From NCBI GenBank assembly GCA_005879205.1, contig VBLD01000030.1, positions 5,971 to 26,787 of the forward strand: a DNA stretch of 20,817 bases. The letters are read 5' to 3'. The translations under genes were made by a program, and so were the position numbers. Below the pieces are notes generated by a model that had not been told where the DNA came from, did no database searches, and was given only the letters and a program-made list of their open reading frames with translations. This document shows positions 1-7,183 of the stretch, piece by piece (within the stretch, counting starts at the first letter, position 1; each line of letters opens with the position of its first letter). Source of the DNA: Deltaproteobacteria bacterium (GTDB lineage: Bacteria > Desulfobacterota > Binatia > DP-6).

Positions 1-796
1 CGCAGGCAGTCGGCGGGACGGAGCGGGGGTCGGTCGCCCAGCGGCGTTCCCGGGATGGGATGGAGGAAGTTGACGGGCAGCGATTCCACACCCAGCTCGC
101 CGAGCGCGGCCGCGACGTCGACCAGGTCGTCGTGCGTCTCGCCCATGCCGACGATGACGCCCGAGCAGGCGGCGAGCCCCGCGCGCTTGGCGCGCTCGAC
201 GGTCGCGACGCGGTCGTCGTAAGTGTGCGTGCTGCAGATGGCGGGGTAGAAGCGCCGGCTCGTGTTGAGGTTGTGGTTCACGAAGTCGATGCCGGCGGCG
301 CGCAGGGCCTCGGCCTGGCCGTCGGCGAGGATGCCGAGGGAGACACAGAGCTCCAGGTCCGGCAGCTCGGCGCGGATGGCGCGGGCCGCCTCCGCGAAAT
401 GCGCGACGTCCCCGGGGCTCGGCCCGCGCGCGCTCACCACCATGCAGTAGCGGCGCGCCCCCCGGGCGGCGGCCTCGCGGGCCGCGGCCGTCAGCTCCGG
501 GACGGGACGCAGGCGGTAGCGGTCGATGTCGGCGCTCGACACCGCCGACTGCGAGCAGTAGCCGGGCAGAGGCCGCTGCGCGCGTTCTTCAGGACACAGA
601 GCTTGACGCGCCGGCCGAAGTGCCGCGCGCGCACGGCGAACGCCGCCGACAGCACGGCCGGGAGGTCGTCGTCGGGGCTGCGCAGGACGGCGAGCGCGTC
701 GGCTCGCGACGGTGGCCGGTCGGCGAGGGCGCAATCGGCAGCCGCACGGTAGCGGCCGGCCTGCTCGAGCGCCGCACCCGGGTCGAGGTCTGGCAT
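1..796 (-). pseudogene. bioB: Biotin synthase BioB, frameshifted and truncated by the window edge
   Basis: Radical SAM enzyme that inserts sulfur into dethiobiotin in the last step of biotin synthesis. An ATG at 796 opens 78 codons ending in SGLCP. The matching continuation (YCSQS, then RYCMVVSARGP, NHNLNTS, STHTYDDR, GVIVGMGET, VNFLHPIPGTPL) lies in another minus-strand frame with no stop from about 560 to base 1. BioB normally reads CPEDC-x-YCSQS at this point. The join at about 561-566 lacks roughly ten bases, which removes the middle cysteine of the CxxxCxxC cluster site and shifts the frame. All other motifs are intact, so the lesion is either recent or a sequencing/assembly error. The C-terminus lies outside the window. 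A weak promoter (TTGCCA at 827-832) sits upstream. Family identification is very secure; whether the gene is truly dead is not. Confidence 0.9.
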
Positions 797-872
797 CGCG
801 CTCGACCTATCCCGCCCTTCCAGCCTTGGCAACCTTCGGCGCGCGCCGGCGGCCAGCACCCGCCGCGCCGGC

Positions 873-900
873 TTGACACACCTCCCCGTCCGCGGAGTAT
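873..900 (+). promoter_or_regulatory. Predicted sigma70 promoter of nadA
   Basis: A perfect -35 box TTGACA (873-878) is followed after 16 bases by a weaker -10 box GAGTAT (895-900). The expected start of transcription is near 907, about 30 bases before the nadA ATG. The only visible ribosome site is a weak AGAGA. Assignment rests on sequence match alone. Confidence 0.5.
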
Positions 901-916
901 GCGTAAAGAGTACGCA
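900..916. promoter_or_regulatory. Palindrome over the nadA transcription start, candidate NrtR operator
   Basis: TGCGTAAAGAGTACGCA is a 6+6 inverted repeat with a 5-base centre. It begins at the last base of the -10 box and covers the predicted start of transcription, a position where a bound protein would block the promoter. It also sits inside a 13-base imperfect direct repeat (GAGTATGC at 895, GAGTACGC at 908). The second gene of the operon encodes an NrtR-type regulator, so autoregulation is the simplest reading. This is inference; no consensus comparison was possible. Confidence 0.45.
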
Positions 917-936
917 AACGGCTCGTCAGAGACACC

Positions 937-1941
937 ATGGGTTCGCTCACCGCTGCCACCGGTCCGGCGCTCGAGGCACTGCTCGCTCCCCTCGGCGAGG
1001 CCGCCTACACGCCCGCGCGCTGCGCCGCGCTCGCCGACGTCATGGCGGAGATCCAGGCGCTCAAACGCGAACGCAACGCGGTGATCCTGGCGCACAACTA
1101 CCAGCGCCCCGAGATCTTCGCGGTTGCCGACTTCGTGGGCGACTCGCTCGAGCTGGCGCGCCAGGCGACGCGCGTCGAGGCCGACACGATCGTCTTCTGC
1201 GGCGTCCACTTCATGGCCGAGACCGCCAAGATCCTGAATCCGACGCGCCGGGTTCTGCTTCCCGATCTGCGTGCGGGCTGCTCGCTCGCCGACAGCGTCA
1301 CCGCCGAGGACCTCGCCGCGCGCAAGGCCGAGCTGCGGGCCGTCTATCCGGATCTGGCCGTCGTCGGCTACGTGAACACCACGGCCGACGTGAAGGCCGA
1401 GTGCGACGCCTGCTGCACGTCGTCCAACGCCGTCCGGGTGGTCGAGGCGCTGCCGAGCGAGCACATTCTCTTCGTACCCGATCAGAATCTCGCGGCGTAC
1501 GTCCAGTCGCAGACCCGGAAGTCGATCATCGCCTGGGACGGCAACTGCTACGTCCACCATCAGATCACGCCCGAGCAGATCGGCGCCGTGAAGGCGGCGT
1601 TGCCCCACGTCCGCGTGCTCGCCCATCCCGAATGTCGACGAGACGTCCTCGCGCTCGCGGACGCCGTGCTCAGCACGAGCGGCATGGTCCGCTACGCGCA
1701 CGAGAGCGACGCGCGCGAGTTCCTGGTCGTCACGGAGTGCGGTCTCTCGGACCGCCTGCTGCTCGAGGTACCGGGCAAGAAGTTCTACAAGAGCTGCAAG
1801 CTCTGTCATTACATGAAGATGATCACGCTCGAGGGCACGCGCGATGCCCTGCGCGACCTCGAGCCGGAGGTGACGATTTCCGAGGACGTGCGCGTCCGGG
1901 CCGCTCGGGCGCTCGAACGGATGCTCGAGCTGGGGGGATGA
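937..1941 (+). CDS. nadA: Quinolinate synthase NadA
   Basis: Condenses iminoaspartate with dihydroxyacetone phosphate to quinolinate in de novo NAD synthesis, using a [4Fe-4S] cluster in the cytoplasm. The 334-residue product has the family's length and motifs: LAHNYQ near residue 51, DLRAGCS, GNCYVHH, and CKLCHYMKM close to the C-terminus. Probable cluster cysteines are C115, C204 and C290; C287 forms a CxxC pair with C290. The start ATG at 937 gives a normal N-terminus and lies about 30 bases after the predicted transcription start. Its stop overlaps the start of the NrtR-like gene (ATGA), so the two are translationally coupled. nadB and nadC are not in the window. Confidence 0.97.
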   Translation: MGSLTAATGPALEALLAPLGEAAYTPARCAALADVMAEIQALKRERNAVILAHNYQRPEIFAVADFVGDSLELARQATRVEADTIVFCGVHFMAETAKILNPTRRVLLPDLRAGCSLADSVTAEDLAARKAELRAVYPDLAVVGYVNTTADVKAECDACCTSSNAVRVVEALPSEHILFVPDQNLAAYVQSQTRKSIIAWDGNCYVHHQITPEQIGAVKAALPHVRVLAHPECRRDVLALADAVLSTSGMVRYAHESDAREFLVVTECGLSDRLLLEVPGKKFYKSCKLCHYMKMITLEGTRDALRDLEPEVTISEDVRVRAARALERMLELGG

Positions 1942-2618
1942 CGGGCTTCCCGGCGCCCGTGGTCGCGGCCCCGATCGTCGCGGTCGACATCGCCGTCTTC
2001 ACGGTCCTCGCGCGGACGCTCCACGTGCTGCTCGTCGAGCTCCGCCACGGACCATTCGCGGGCCGGTGGGCCTTGCCCGGCGGACGCGTGCAGGTGGACG
2101 AGTCGCTCGACGCCGCAGCGGGGCGCGAGCTGGCGGCGCAGACGGGCATCCCGAACATCTACCTCGAGCAACTGTACACCTTCGGCAGCCCGGGGCGGGA
2201 TCCCGCGGGACACGTGGTGTCGGTCGCCTACGTGGCACTGATCGCGCACGGTGGTCGTTTTCCACCGCGGCCCGGGGGCGACAAGTATGCCGCGGTCGCC
2301 TGGCGGCCGGTCCGGAGGCTGCCGGCGCTCGCCTACGACCACGCCGCCGTGGTCGCCACGGCGGCCGAGCGGCTACGCGCCAAGCTGGCGTACACCAACC
2401 TGGCCTACACGCTCCTGCCCCGCGAATTCACGCTGGGCGAGCTGCAGGAGATGTACGAGGCGATCCTCGGGCGGCGGCTCGACCGCCGGAACTTCCGGAA
2501 GAAGGTCCTCGCGCTCGGCCTGCTGCATGCCCTCGGTCGGGTGCGCCGAGGACCGCATCGCCCCGCGGCGTTGTACGCGTTTCGTCACCGGCGGCCGATG
2601 GTCATTCAAGTTTTATAG
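1938..2618 (+). CDS. nrtR: NrtR-type Nudix/winged-helix regulator of NAD metabolism
   Basis: The 226-residue product has an N-terminal Nudix fold (about residues 10-140) and a C-terminal winged-helix segment (about 155-226, including NFRKKVLALGLL), the layout of NrtR repressors that sense ADP-ribose-type ligands and control NAD genes. The Nudix box runs from G49 to I71 and keeps E55 and R63-E64. The catalytic Glu-Glu pair of REUxEExGU is replaced by A67-Q68, so hydrolase activity is probably lost while ligand sensing could remain. The ATG at 1938 overlaps the nadA stop, making a nadA-nrtR operon. The fold and context strongly favour a regulator over a housekeeping Nudix hydrolase; the actual ligand and targets are inferred. 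Confidence 0.87.
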   Translation: MTGFPAPVVAAPIVAVDIAVFTVLARTLHVLLVELRHGPFAGRWALPGGRVQVDESLDAAAGRELAAQTGIPNIYLEQLYTFGSPGRDPAGHVVSVAYVALIAHGGRFPPRPGGDKYAAVAWRPVRRLPALAYDHAAVVATAAERLRAKLAYTNLAYTLLPREFTLGELQEMYEAILGRRLDRRNFRKKVLALGLLHALGRVRRGPHRPAALYAFRHRRPMVIQVL

Positions 2619-2694
2619 CCCCCGGGGGCCCGTGCGGTGCTCGCTCGCTTCGCTCGCTGCGCTCCTCCGATGCCCCCGGACCCCGCTTCCGGGG
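2618..2694. repeat. GC-rich hairpins and CGCT-type low-complexity cluster
   Basis: Directly after the nrtR-like stop is a loopless 12-base palindrome GCCCCCGGGGGC (2618-2629). A degenerate run of CGCTCGCTTCGCTCGCT-like units follows (about 2637-2665). A second hairpin CCCCG-cttc-CGGGG lies at 2681-2694, inside the first codons of the following gene. The palindrome may aid termination but has no following T-run on the plus strand. The composition resembles dispersed intergenic repeats of high-GC genomes; only a genome-wide search could show that. Confidence 0.45.
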
Positions 2695-3989
2695 CCGCGT
2701 CGCGCGCCGCGGCCGCTTTGCGCATCCGGGCGGCGGTGGTGATGGCGTTCGTCACGTTGCCCGTGGCGGCACGCGCGGCGGCGCCCACCTTCAGCGTCGA
2801 CTACGTGGTCGCGATCCGCCGCGGCGACCCCGGACATGCGCGCGTGCGGTGGCTGCTGGCGGGCATCGACGAGGTCGCGTCCTTCCGGCTCGTGTTCCGC
2901 GACGGCCGCACGACCCGGGTGACCGGCAGCGGCACGCTCGTCTGGCACGACCGGACGCTGCTCTGGACGCCCGGCGGTCCATACGCGCACCTGGCCTACA
3001 CCGTGGCGATCGACCGGCCACGGCCGCCGGGCGCGCACTTCGACAGCCACGCCGACCGCGACTGGGTGGCAACCCGCGCGCTCCACATCTTCCCGGAGAT
3101 CAACGTGAGCTTCCGCCCCGGCACGGTGCGGGCGAAGTCGCGGGCGCGGCTCGTCTTCAGGCTCCCCCGGGGGTGGCGCGTCGCGGCCGCGGCGCCGCGG
3201 CTCGCGGACGACACCTTCGCCGTCGAGGAGCCCGCCAAGCGGCTCGACCGGCCGCGTGGCTGGTTCTTGCTCGGCCGCATCGCCCGGCACACTCGAGTGA
3301 TCGCCGGGCTCCCGGTGACGATCGCCGTCGCGCCCGGCTCCGCCCTCGATCCGCGGCGTCTGCTGCGGCTCTACGTGCGTACGGTCCCGCTCCTCGAGTC
3401 CATCCTCGGCCCGCCGCCACCCCGCCTCCTCGTCGTGAGCGCCCCCGATCCCATGTGGCACGGTGGCCTCTCGGGCGAAGACTCCTTCTTCGTGAACGGC
3501 CGCATCCCGCTCCGCTCGCCGGACAAGACGAGCACCTACCTGCACGAGCTCTTCCACGTCTGGCAGCCGTTTCGGCCGAAGGGCGACGGGCGGTGGATCT
3601 CCGAGGGGCTCGCGGAGTATTACTCGCTCGCGCTCCAGCATCGGGCGGGCCGGCTGTCCGACCGGAGCTTCGACCGGGGCATCCGTCTCTTCGCACGCTA
3701 CGGCCGCTGGGGCGTCGACCTCTCACGCACCCGTCATCCCGCCGCGCTCAACAACAGCGCCCCTCTGATCATGTGGTGGATCGACCGGGAGATGCGACGC
3801 GTGACCGGTGGGCGGCGGACGCTCGACGACGCCGTACGCGCGCTCGCGAGCGAGCACGCGCGCCTCTCGACGGCGAGCTTTCTGCGCGCCGTCAATCGGA
3901 CGGCCGACCGCGACTTCACCCCGCTCTTCCGGCGTCACGTCTACCGCGGCGAGTGTCCGCCGCTGGCCACCATATCGGCCGCGAATTGA
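2670..3989 (+). CDS. Exported HExxH zinc metalloprotease-like protein
   Basis: A 439-residue protein from the ATG at 2670. Residues about 17-38 form a basic-hydrophobic signal peptide ending in an AARA-type cleavage site, so it is probably exported to the periplasm or surface. The central region is beta-rich. The putative active site is H292-E-L-F-H296 followed by SEGLAEYY with E312 as the likely third zinc ligand, a gluzincin layout like M1/M61 peptidases. HExxH is separated from the glutamate by only 15 residues, where classical M1 enzymes have 18. The start is uncertain: an in-frame ATG at 2637 lies in the repeat cluster and a TTG at 2718 would also keep the signal peptide; none has a clear ribosome site. 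Substrate unknown. Confidence 0.78.
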   Translation: MPPDPASGAASRAAAALRIRAAVVMAFVTLPVAARAAAPTFSVDYVVAIRRGDPGHARVRWLLAGIDEVASFRLVFRDGRTTRVTGSGTLVWHDRTLLWTPGGPYAHLAYTVAIDRPRPPGAHFDSHADRDWVATRALHIFPEINVSFRPGTVRAKSRARLVFRLPRGWRVAAAAPRLADDTFAVEEPAKRLDRPRGWFLLGRIARHTRVIAGLPVTIAVAPGSALDPRRLLRLYVRTVPLLESILGPPPPRLLVVSAPDPMWHGGLSGEDSFFVNGRIPLRSPDKTSTYLHELFHVWQPFRPKGDGRWISEGLAEYYSLALQHRAGRLSDRSFDRGIRLFARYGRWGVDLSRTRHPAALNNSAPLIMWWIDREMRRVTGGRRTLDDAVRALASEHARLSTASFLRAVNRTADRDFTPLFRRHVYRGECPPLATISAAN

Positions 3990-4018
3990 TTGACCGCATC
4001 GCGGGGCGCGCGCACAAT
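3990..4018 (+). promoter_or_regulatory. Predicted promoter of otsA, near-leaderless
   Basis: TTGACC (3990-3995), a 17-base spacer and CACAAT (4013-4018) form a strong sigma70-like promoter. It begins one base after the stop of the protease gene. The -10 box ends 11 bases before the otsA ATG, so the mRNA leader would be about five bases and could not hold a normal ribosome site. Confidence 0.65.
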
Positions 4019-4029
4019 GAGATCTGCGC

Positions 4030-5445
4030 ATGCGCACCTCGCGTTTGGTCATCGTGTCCAATCGCGCGCCCCTCGAGATGGTGCGCGGCCCGCAGGGCGT
4101 GCATGCGCAGCGCACGGTGGGCGGTCTCGCGGCGGCCCTCGACGACGCGCTGCGAGCCCACGACGGCACCTGGATCGCATGGGTCGGGCAGCATGCGTCC
4201 GACGACCTCCGCCCCGAGACCACGGGGCTCGCCTACCCGATCCGCGCCGTCCGGCTGAAGGAGCGCGAGATCAGCGACTACTACGCCGGGTTCTCGAATC
4301 AGGTGCTCTGGCCGCTGTGCCACATGTTTCCGAGCCGCTGCCGCATCCAGCAGAACTACTGGACCGCCTACCGGGCGGCCAACGAGCGCTTCGCGGCAGC
4401 GGTGCAGGCCAGTGTGATGCCCGGCGACCTCGTGTGGATCCACGACTTCCATCTCTGCCTCGTGCCCGGGCTGCTGCGCTCCGCCGGCGTCCCCGCCCGG
4501 CTCGGCGTCTTCTGGCACATCCCGTTTCCGCCCCCGACGGTCTTCGGCATTCTCCGCTGGCGTGAGGAGCTGCTGAGCGGGTTGCTCGGGGCGGACCTGC
4601 TGGCCTTCCAGACCGACGCCGACGTCCGGAACTTCCTCGCCAGCGTGCGCCAGTACCTCGACGTGCCGGTCCTCGACGATCCCCCGAGCGTCCGCCTGCC
4701 GGGCCGGGAGGTGCGGGTGGCGGCGCTGCCCATCGGCATCGATTACGAGCACTTCCGGGCGGAGGCATCCCAGCCGGCCACCCGAGAGCGTGCGGCGCGC
4801 CTGCGGCACAACCTCGGCAGCGAGGTGGTGCTGCTCGGGGTCGACCGCCTCGACTACACCAAGGGGATCGTCGAGCGGTTGCGCGGCTTCGAGCGTTTCC
4901 TCGAGCGGCAGCCCGGGTGGCGGCGTCGGGTCTGCCTCGTCCAGGTGACCGTGCCGTCGCGCGACCGGGTGCCGGAGTACCGGGAGCTCAAGCGAGCCGT
5001 CGACGAGTGCGTCGGGCGGATCGTCGGCCGCTTCACCTACGAGGGCCGCTCACCGCTGCGCTACCTCTACACGGCGCTCTCGCGCGAGCAGCTCATCGCC
5101 TACTACGCCGCCGCCGACGTGGCGCTGGTCACGCCGCTTCGCGACGGCATGAACCTGGTGGCCAAGGAATACGTCGCCAGCCGAGCCGGTGTGCCGGGCG
5201 TCCTGGTGCTCTCCGAGTTCGCGGGCGCGGCGAACGAGCTCCGTGAGGCGGTACTGGTGAACCCGTACGACCCCGAAGCGATTCAACGGCGAATCGAGCT
5301 CGCCGTCTCGATGGCCCCCGAGGAACGCGCTCGTCGCATGCGCGCCCTCGACCGCCGCGTCGCGACCGGGACGATCCAATGGTGGACCGCGTCTTTCCTG
5401 AAACTCCTCGAGAGGTCCGCGGCCACCATGGCGATGACCGCCTGA
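4030..5445 (+). CDS. otsA: Alpha,alpha-trehalose-6-phosphate synthase OtsA
   Basis: GT20 glycosyltransferase that joins a nucleotide-activated glucose to glucose 6-phosphate, giving trehalose 6-phosphate for osmotic and desiccation protection. The 471 residues match the family length. Motifs in order: VSNR (9-12), GGLAAAL (31-37), a Y-rich acceptor loop near 78-90, WIHDFHL (136-142), FWHIPFP, DRLDYTKG with R273 and K278 for the donor phosphates, LRDGMNLVAKEY (D372, E380), and SEFAGAA. No phosphatase otsB is in the window, so the second step must be encoded elsewhere. The gene has its own promoter just after the protease gene. The last codons and stop form one arm of a strong hairpin. Confidence 0.97.
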   Translation: MRTSRLVIVSNRAPLEMVRGPQGVHAQRTVGGLAAALDDALRAHDGTWIAWVGQHASDDLRPETTGLAYPIRAVRLKEREISDYYAGFSNQVLWPLCHMFPSRCRIQQNYWTAYRAANERFAAAVQASVMPGDLVWIHDFHLCLVPGLLRSAGVPARLGVFWHIPFPPPTVFGILRWREELLSGLLGADLLAFQTDADVRNFLASVRQYLDVPVLDDPPSVRLPGREVRVAALPIGIDYEHFRAEASQPATRERAARLRHNLGSEVVLLGVDRLDYTKGIVERLRGFERFLERQPGWRRRVCLVQVTVPSRDRVPEYRELKRAVDECVGRIVGRFTYEGRSPLRYLYTALSREQLIAYYAAADVALVTPLRDGMNLVAKEYVASRAGVPGVLVLSEFAGAANELREAVLVNPYDPEAIQRRIELAVSMAPEERARRMRALDRRVATGTIQWWTASFLKLLERSAATMAMTA

Positions 5446-5467
5446 CGCGACGCCGCTCGTCAGGCGG
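5438..5467. terminator. Hairpin between convergent otsA and the double-HTH gene
   Basis: CCGCCTGACG (5438-5447) pairs perfectly with CGTCAGGCGG (5458-5467) around a 10-base loop. The left arm contains the otsA stop codon. There is no T-run on either side, so it is not a textbook intrinsic terminator. Its place between two convergent genes fits a two-way stop or an RNA 3'-end stabiliser. Confidence 0.55.
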
Positions 5468-5482
5468 CAGCGGCAGTCGCGT

Positions 5483-6094
5483 TCACGCCGCCGTCCGCGA
5501 GTCCTCCTCCCGCTCCTCCCGGCGCGCGCAGATGCGCAGGATCCGAATGCGCGAGAGCCCGAACTGCGCGGCGAGTGCACGATGCGTCCAGCCCGCCTGG
5601 CGGAGGCCGCGGATCTCGTCGTCGCGCTCCGCCTTCAGGCGGCTCGCCAGGCCACAGGAAAGGATCGAGACCTTCGAGACGCTGATCCCGAACGTCTCGG
5701 CCACGACGCGGAGGGGCTTGCCCGAGCGAATCATCTGCACGATGTCATCCTCGGCGGGCCGTTCGCGCTTGGCGCGGCGGCCGGCCGTCGGCTGCTCGCC
5801 GGTGAACGGGATATCCGGCGCATCGCGCAGCAGCCGGGCGCGCAACGAGCCTGAATCGAACCCGATCGCGTCGCAGATGTTGTCGAAGGAGAAGGGCCAG
5901 CGGGCGTCCGACGCGACGATCCACTGGCGGGCGTCCGCGGCCAACTGCCCGCGCTCTCGGCTCGGGCCGATCTCACCCGCCAGGCAACGGATCGCGTCCT
6001 CGAGCACGGCGCGCATCAGCTCGCGCTCTCCGCAACCGGGACCGTTGCGATACGTGGGCTTTTCGGACGGGGCTTCCTGCAGGGCTCGAATCAT
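5483..6094 (-). CDS. Unrecognised protein with conserved N-domain and two helix-turn-helix motifs
   Basis: 203 residues, not assigned to a named family. Residues about 27-92 form a compact helical part with the striking core WPFSFDNICDAIGFD (66-80). After a basic linker (105-114) come two HTH-like segments: about 127-147 (VAETFGISVSKVSIL) and about 168-188 (RALAAQFGLSRIRIL). Both have the alternating pattern of sigma-region-4/resolvase-type recognition helices. A DNA-binding regulator is the most likely role, with targets unknown. The ATG at 6094 is supported by AAAGGAG 12 bases upstream. The gene converges with otsA and diverges from the Crp-like gene, and its upstream stretch is less GC-rich than its surroundings. 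The longer minus-strand frame beyond 6094 shows no family-like sequence and was excluded. Confidence 0.72.
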   Translation of the reverse strand: MIRALQEAPSEKPTYRNGPGCGERELMRAVLEDAIRCLAGEIGPSRERGQLAADARQWIVASDARWPFSFDNICDAIGFDSGSLRARLLRDAPDIPFTGEQPTAGRRAKRERPAEDDIVQMIRSGKPLRVVAETFGISVSKVSILSCGLASRLKAERDDEIRGLRQAGWTHRALAAQFGLSRIRILRICARREEREEDSRTAA

Positions 6095-6342
6095 GAGGGG
6101 ACTGTGCTCCTTTCCTCTTCGTCGTCTGTCGAGGTGAGTTCTCGGCCGGAAGGTTGGGGGGTAGACCGAAAATATGCGGGAGGTTTTGCGCTGGAACCCG
6201 GGATAAGAAAAGGACCTGGGTCTAGAATACGTGAATTTGGCCCCGATTGATCGATGAAATTCGGTGCACAAGCGCGCCATGCTGCGCAGCGTCGACGATT
6301 CTGGCGCCGCGGATTCGCACATCGCCGACTCGACCTCCCGTG

Positions 6343-6371
6343 CAGACACCCGCGGAAGCCTGGCATAGGAT
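6343..6371 (+). promoter_or_regulatory. Predicted promoter of the Crp-like gene, near-leaderless
   Basis: CAGACA (6343-6348), 17 bases, then TAGGAT (6366-6371), each matching four of six consensus positions. The -10 box ends exactly 11 bases before the GTG at 6383, the same gap as at otsA, mlaE and the DUF3426 gene, which supports that start codon. Confidence 0.45.
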
Positions 6372-6382
6372 CCCCGCCGGTC

Positions 6383-7123
6383 GTGGAAGCCCTGCCGATT
6401 TCGAGTCCATGGCGCGACGTGGTGGCGCCCCTCGCCGGCGATCGATCGCTGCACGGTCTCGCCGCGATGAAGCGGCTGCGCACCGATCAGCGTGATGCGC
6501 TACACGCGCGGCTGAGCGTCCGGGACTACCGCCGTGGCGACATCGTCTACCGGCCGGGCGGTCACGCGCGCAGCCTGTACGTCGTCCTTGCGGGCGTCGC
6601 GCGTCTCTCGATCCCGGCGCCGAACGGCCGCAGTGTACTGATCCATCTCCTCCCGGCCGGCGAGATCTTCGGCCACACGGCGCTGGTCGAGGGGGGGGGA
6701 CCGCACATCTTCGCGGCGGATGCGTACACGGACCTCCGGCTCGGCCGGTTGGCGAGCGACGATTTCTTCGAGGTCACGGTCGGCACGCGTGCGCCGGAGG
6801 TTCGCGCGCTGGTGTCGATCCTCACCGAGCGCTGGATCAGCCTCGTGCAGCGTCTCGCGCGTTTTCTCGCCCAGGACCTCCAGGCACGCGTCGCCGCGTC
6901 GCTGATCGAAGCCGTGCGCGGCTTCGGCGTCGAGGACACCCGCGGTCACATGCTGTCGCTTCGCATCACGCAAGACACGATTGCCGACCTGTCGGCGGGC
7001 AGCGTCCGCAAGGTGAACGCCGTCCTGCGTCGTTTCGAACGCGACGGACTCGTCCGCAAAGAGCACGGACGGATCGTGCTGCCGGACGTCGGCGCGCTCG
7101 AGGCCCTCGCGCTCGGCGGCTGA
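6383..7123 (+). CDS. Crp/FNR-family transcriptional regulator
   Basis: 246 residues from the GTG at 6383. The N-terminal half (about 32-130) is a cyclic-nucleotide-type beta-barrel with RRGDIVYRPG and LLPAGEIFG. The middle holds the long dimer helix. The C-terminal winged helix (about 195-235: ITQDTIADLSAG, then KVNAVLRRFERDGLV) is the Crp DNA-binding unit. The phosphate-binding arginine stretch of true cAMP receptors is not evident, since the place after GE-FG reads ALVEGGGPHIF, so the signal is probably not cAMP. No cysteine cluster for an FNR-type Fe-S sensor is visible. An in-frame ATG at 6254 would add 43 arginine-rich, non-family residues and was rejected. A run of nine G at 6691-6699 lies in frame. 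Confidence 0.88.
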   Translation: MEALPISSPWRDVVAPLAGDRSLHGLAAMKRLRTDQRDALHARLSVRDYRRGDIVYRPGGHARSLYVVLAGVARLSIPAPNGRSVLIHLLPAGEIFGHTALVEGGGPHIFAADAYTDLRLGRLASDDFFEVTVGTRAPEVRALVSILTERWISLVQRLARFLAQDLQARVAASLIEAVRGFGVEDTRGHMLSLRITQDTIADLSAGSVRKVNAVLRRFERDGLVRKEHGRIVLPDVGALEALALGG

Positions 7124-7183
7124 CGCGCCCCCCCGGCTCGCTTGCCCGTCCTACCGACGTCAGGTAGAGAGGAGCGCGCCGCG

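Noticed and set aside
589..1809. Long minus-strand frame across nadA and the bioB 5' end
   Set aside because: Opposite to nadA, which has full family motifs; no protein-like pattern.
2637..2665. CGCT-type tandem pattern considered as a CRISPR or microsatellite array
   Set aside because: Too short, irregular and without spacers.
6254..6382. Upstream ATG start for the Crp-like gene
   Set aside because: It adds 43 Arg/Pro-rich residues foreign to the family, and the predicted promoter lies downstream of it, 11 bases before the GTG at 6383.
7151..7167. CTACC-gacgtca-GGTAG hairpin considered as terminator of the Crp-like gene
   Set aside because: Only a five-base stem with no T-run, close to the next gene's ribosome site.
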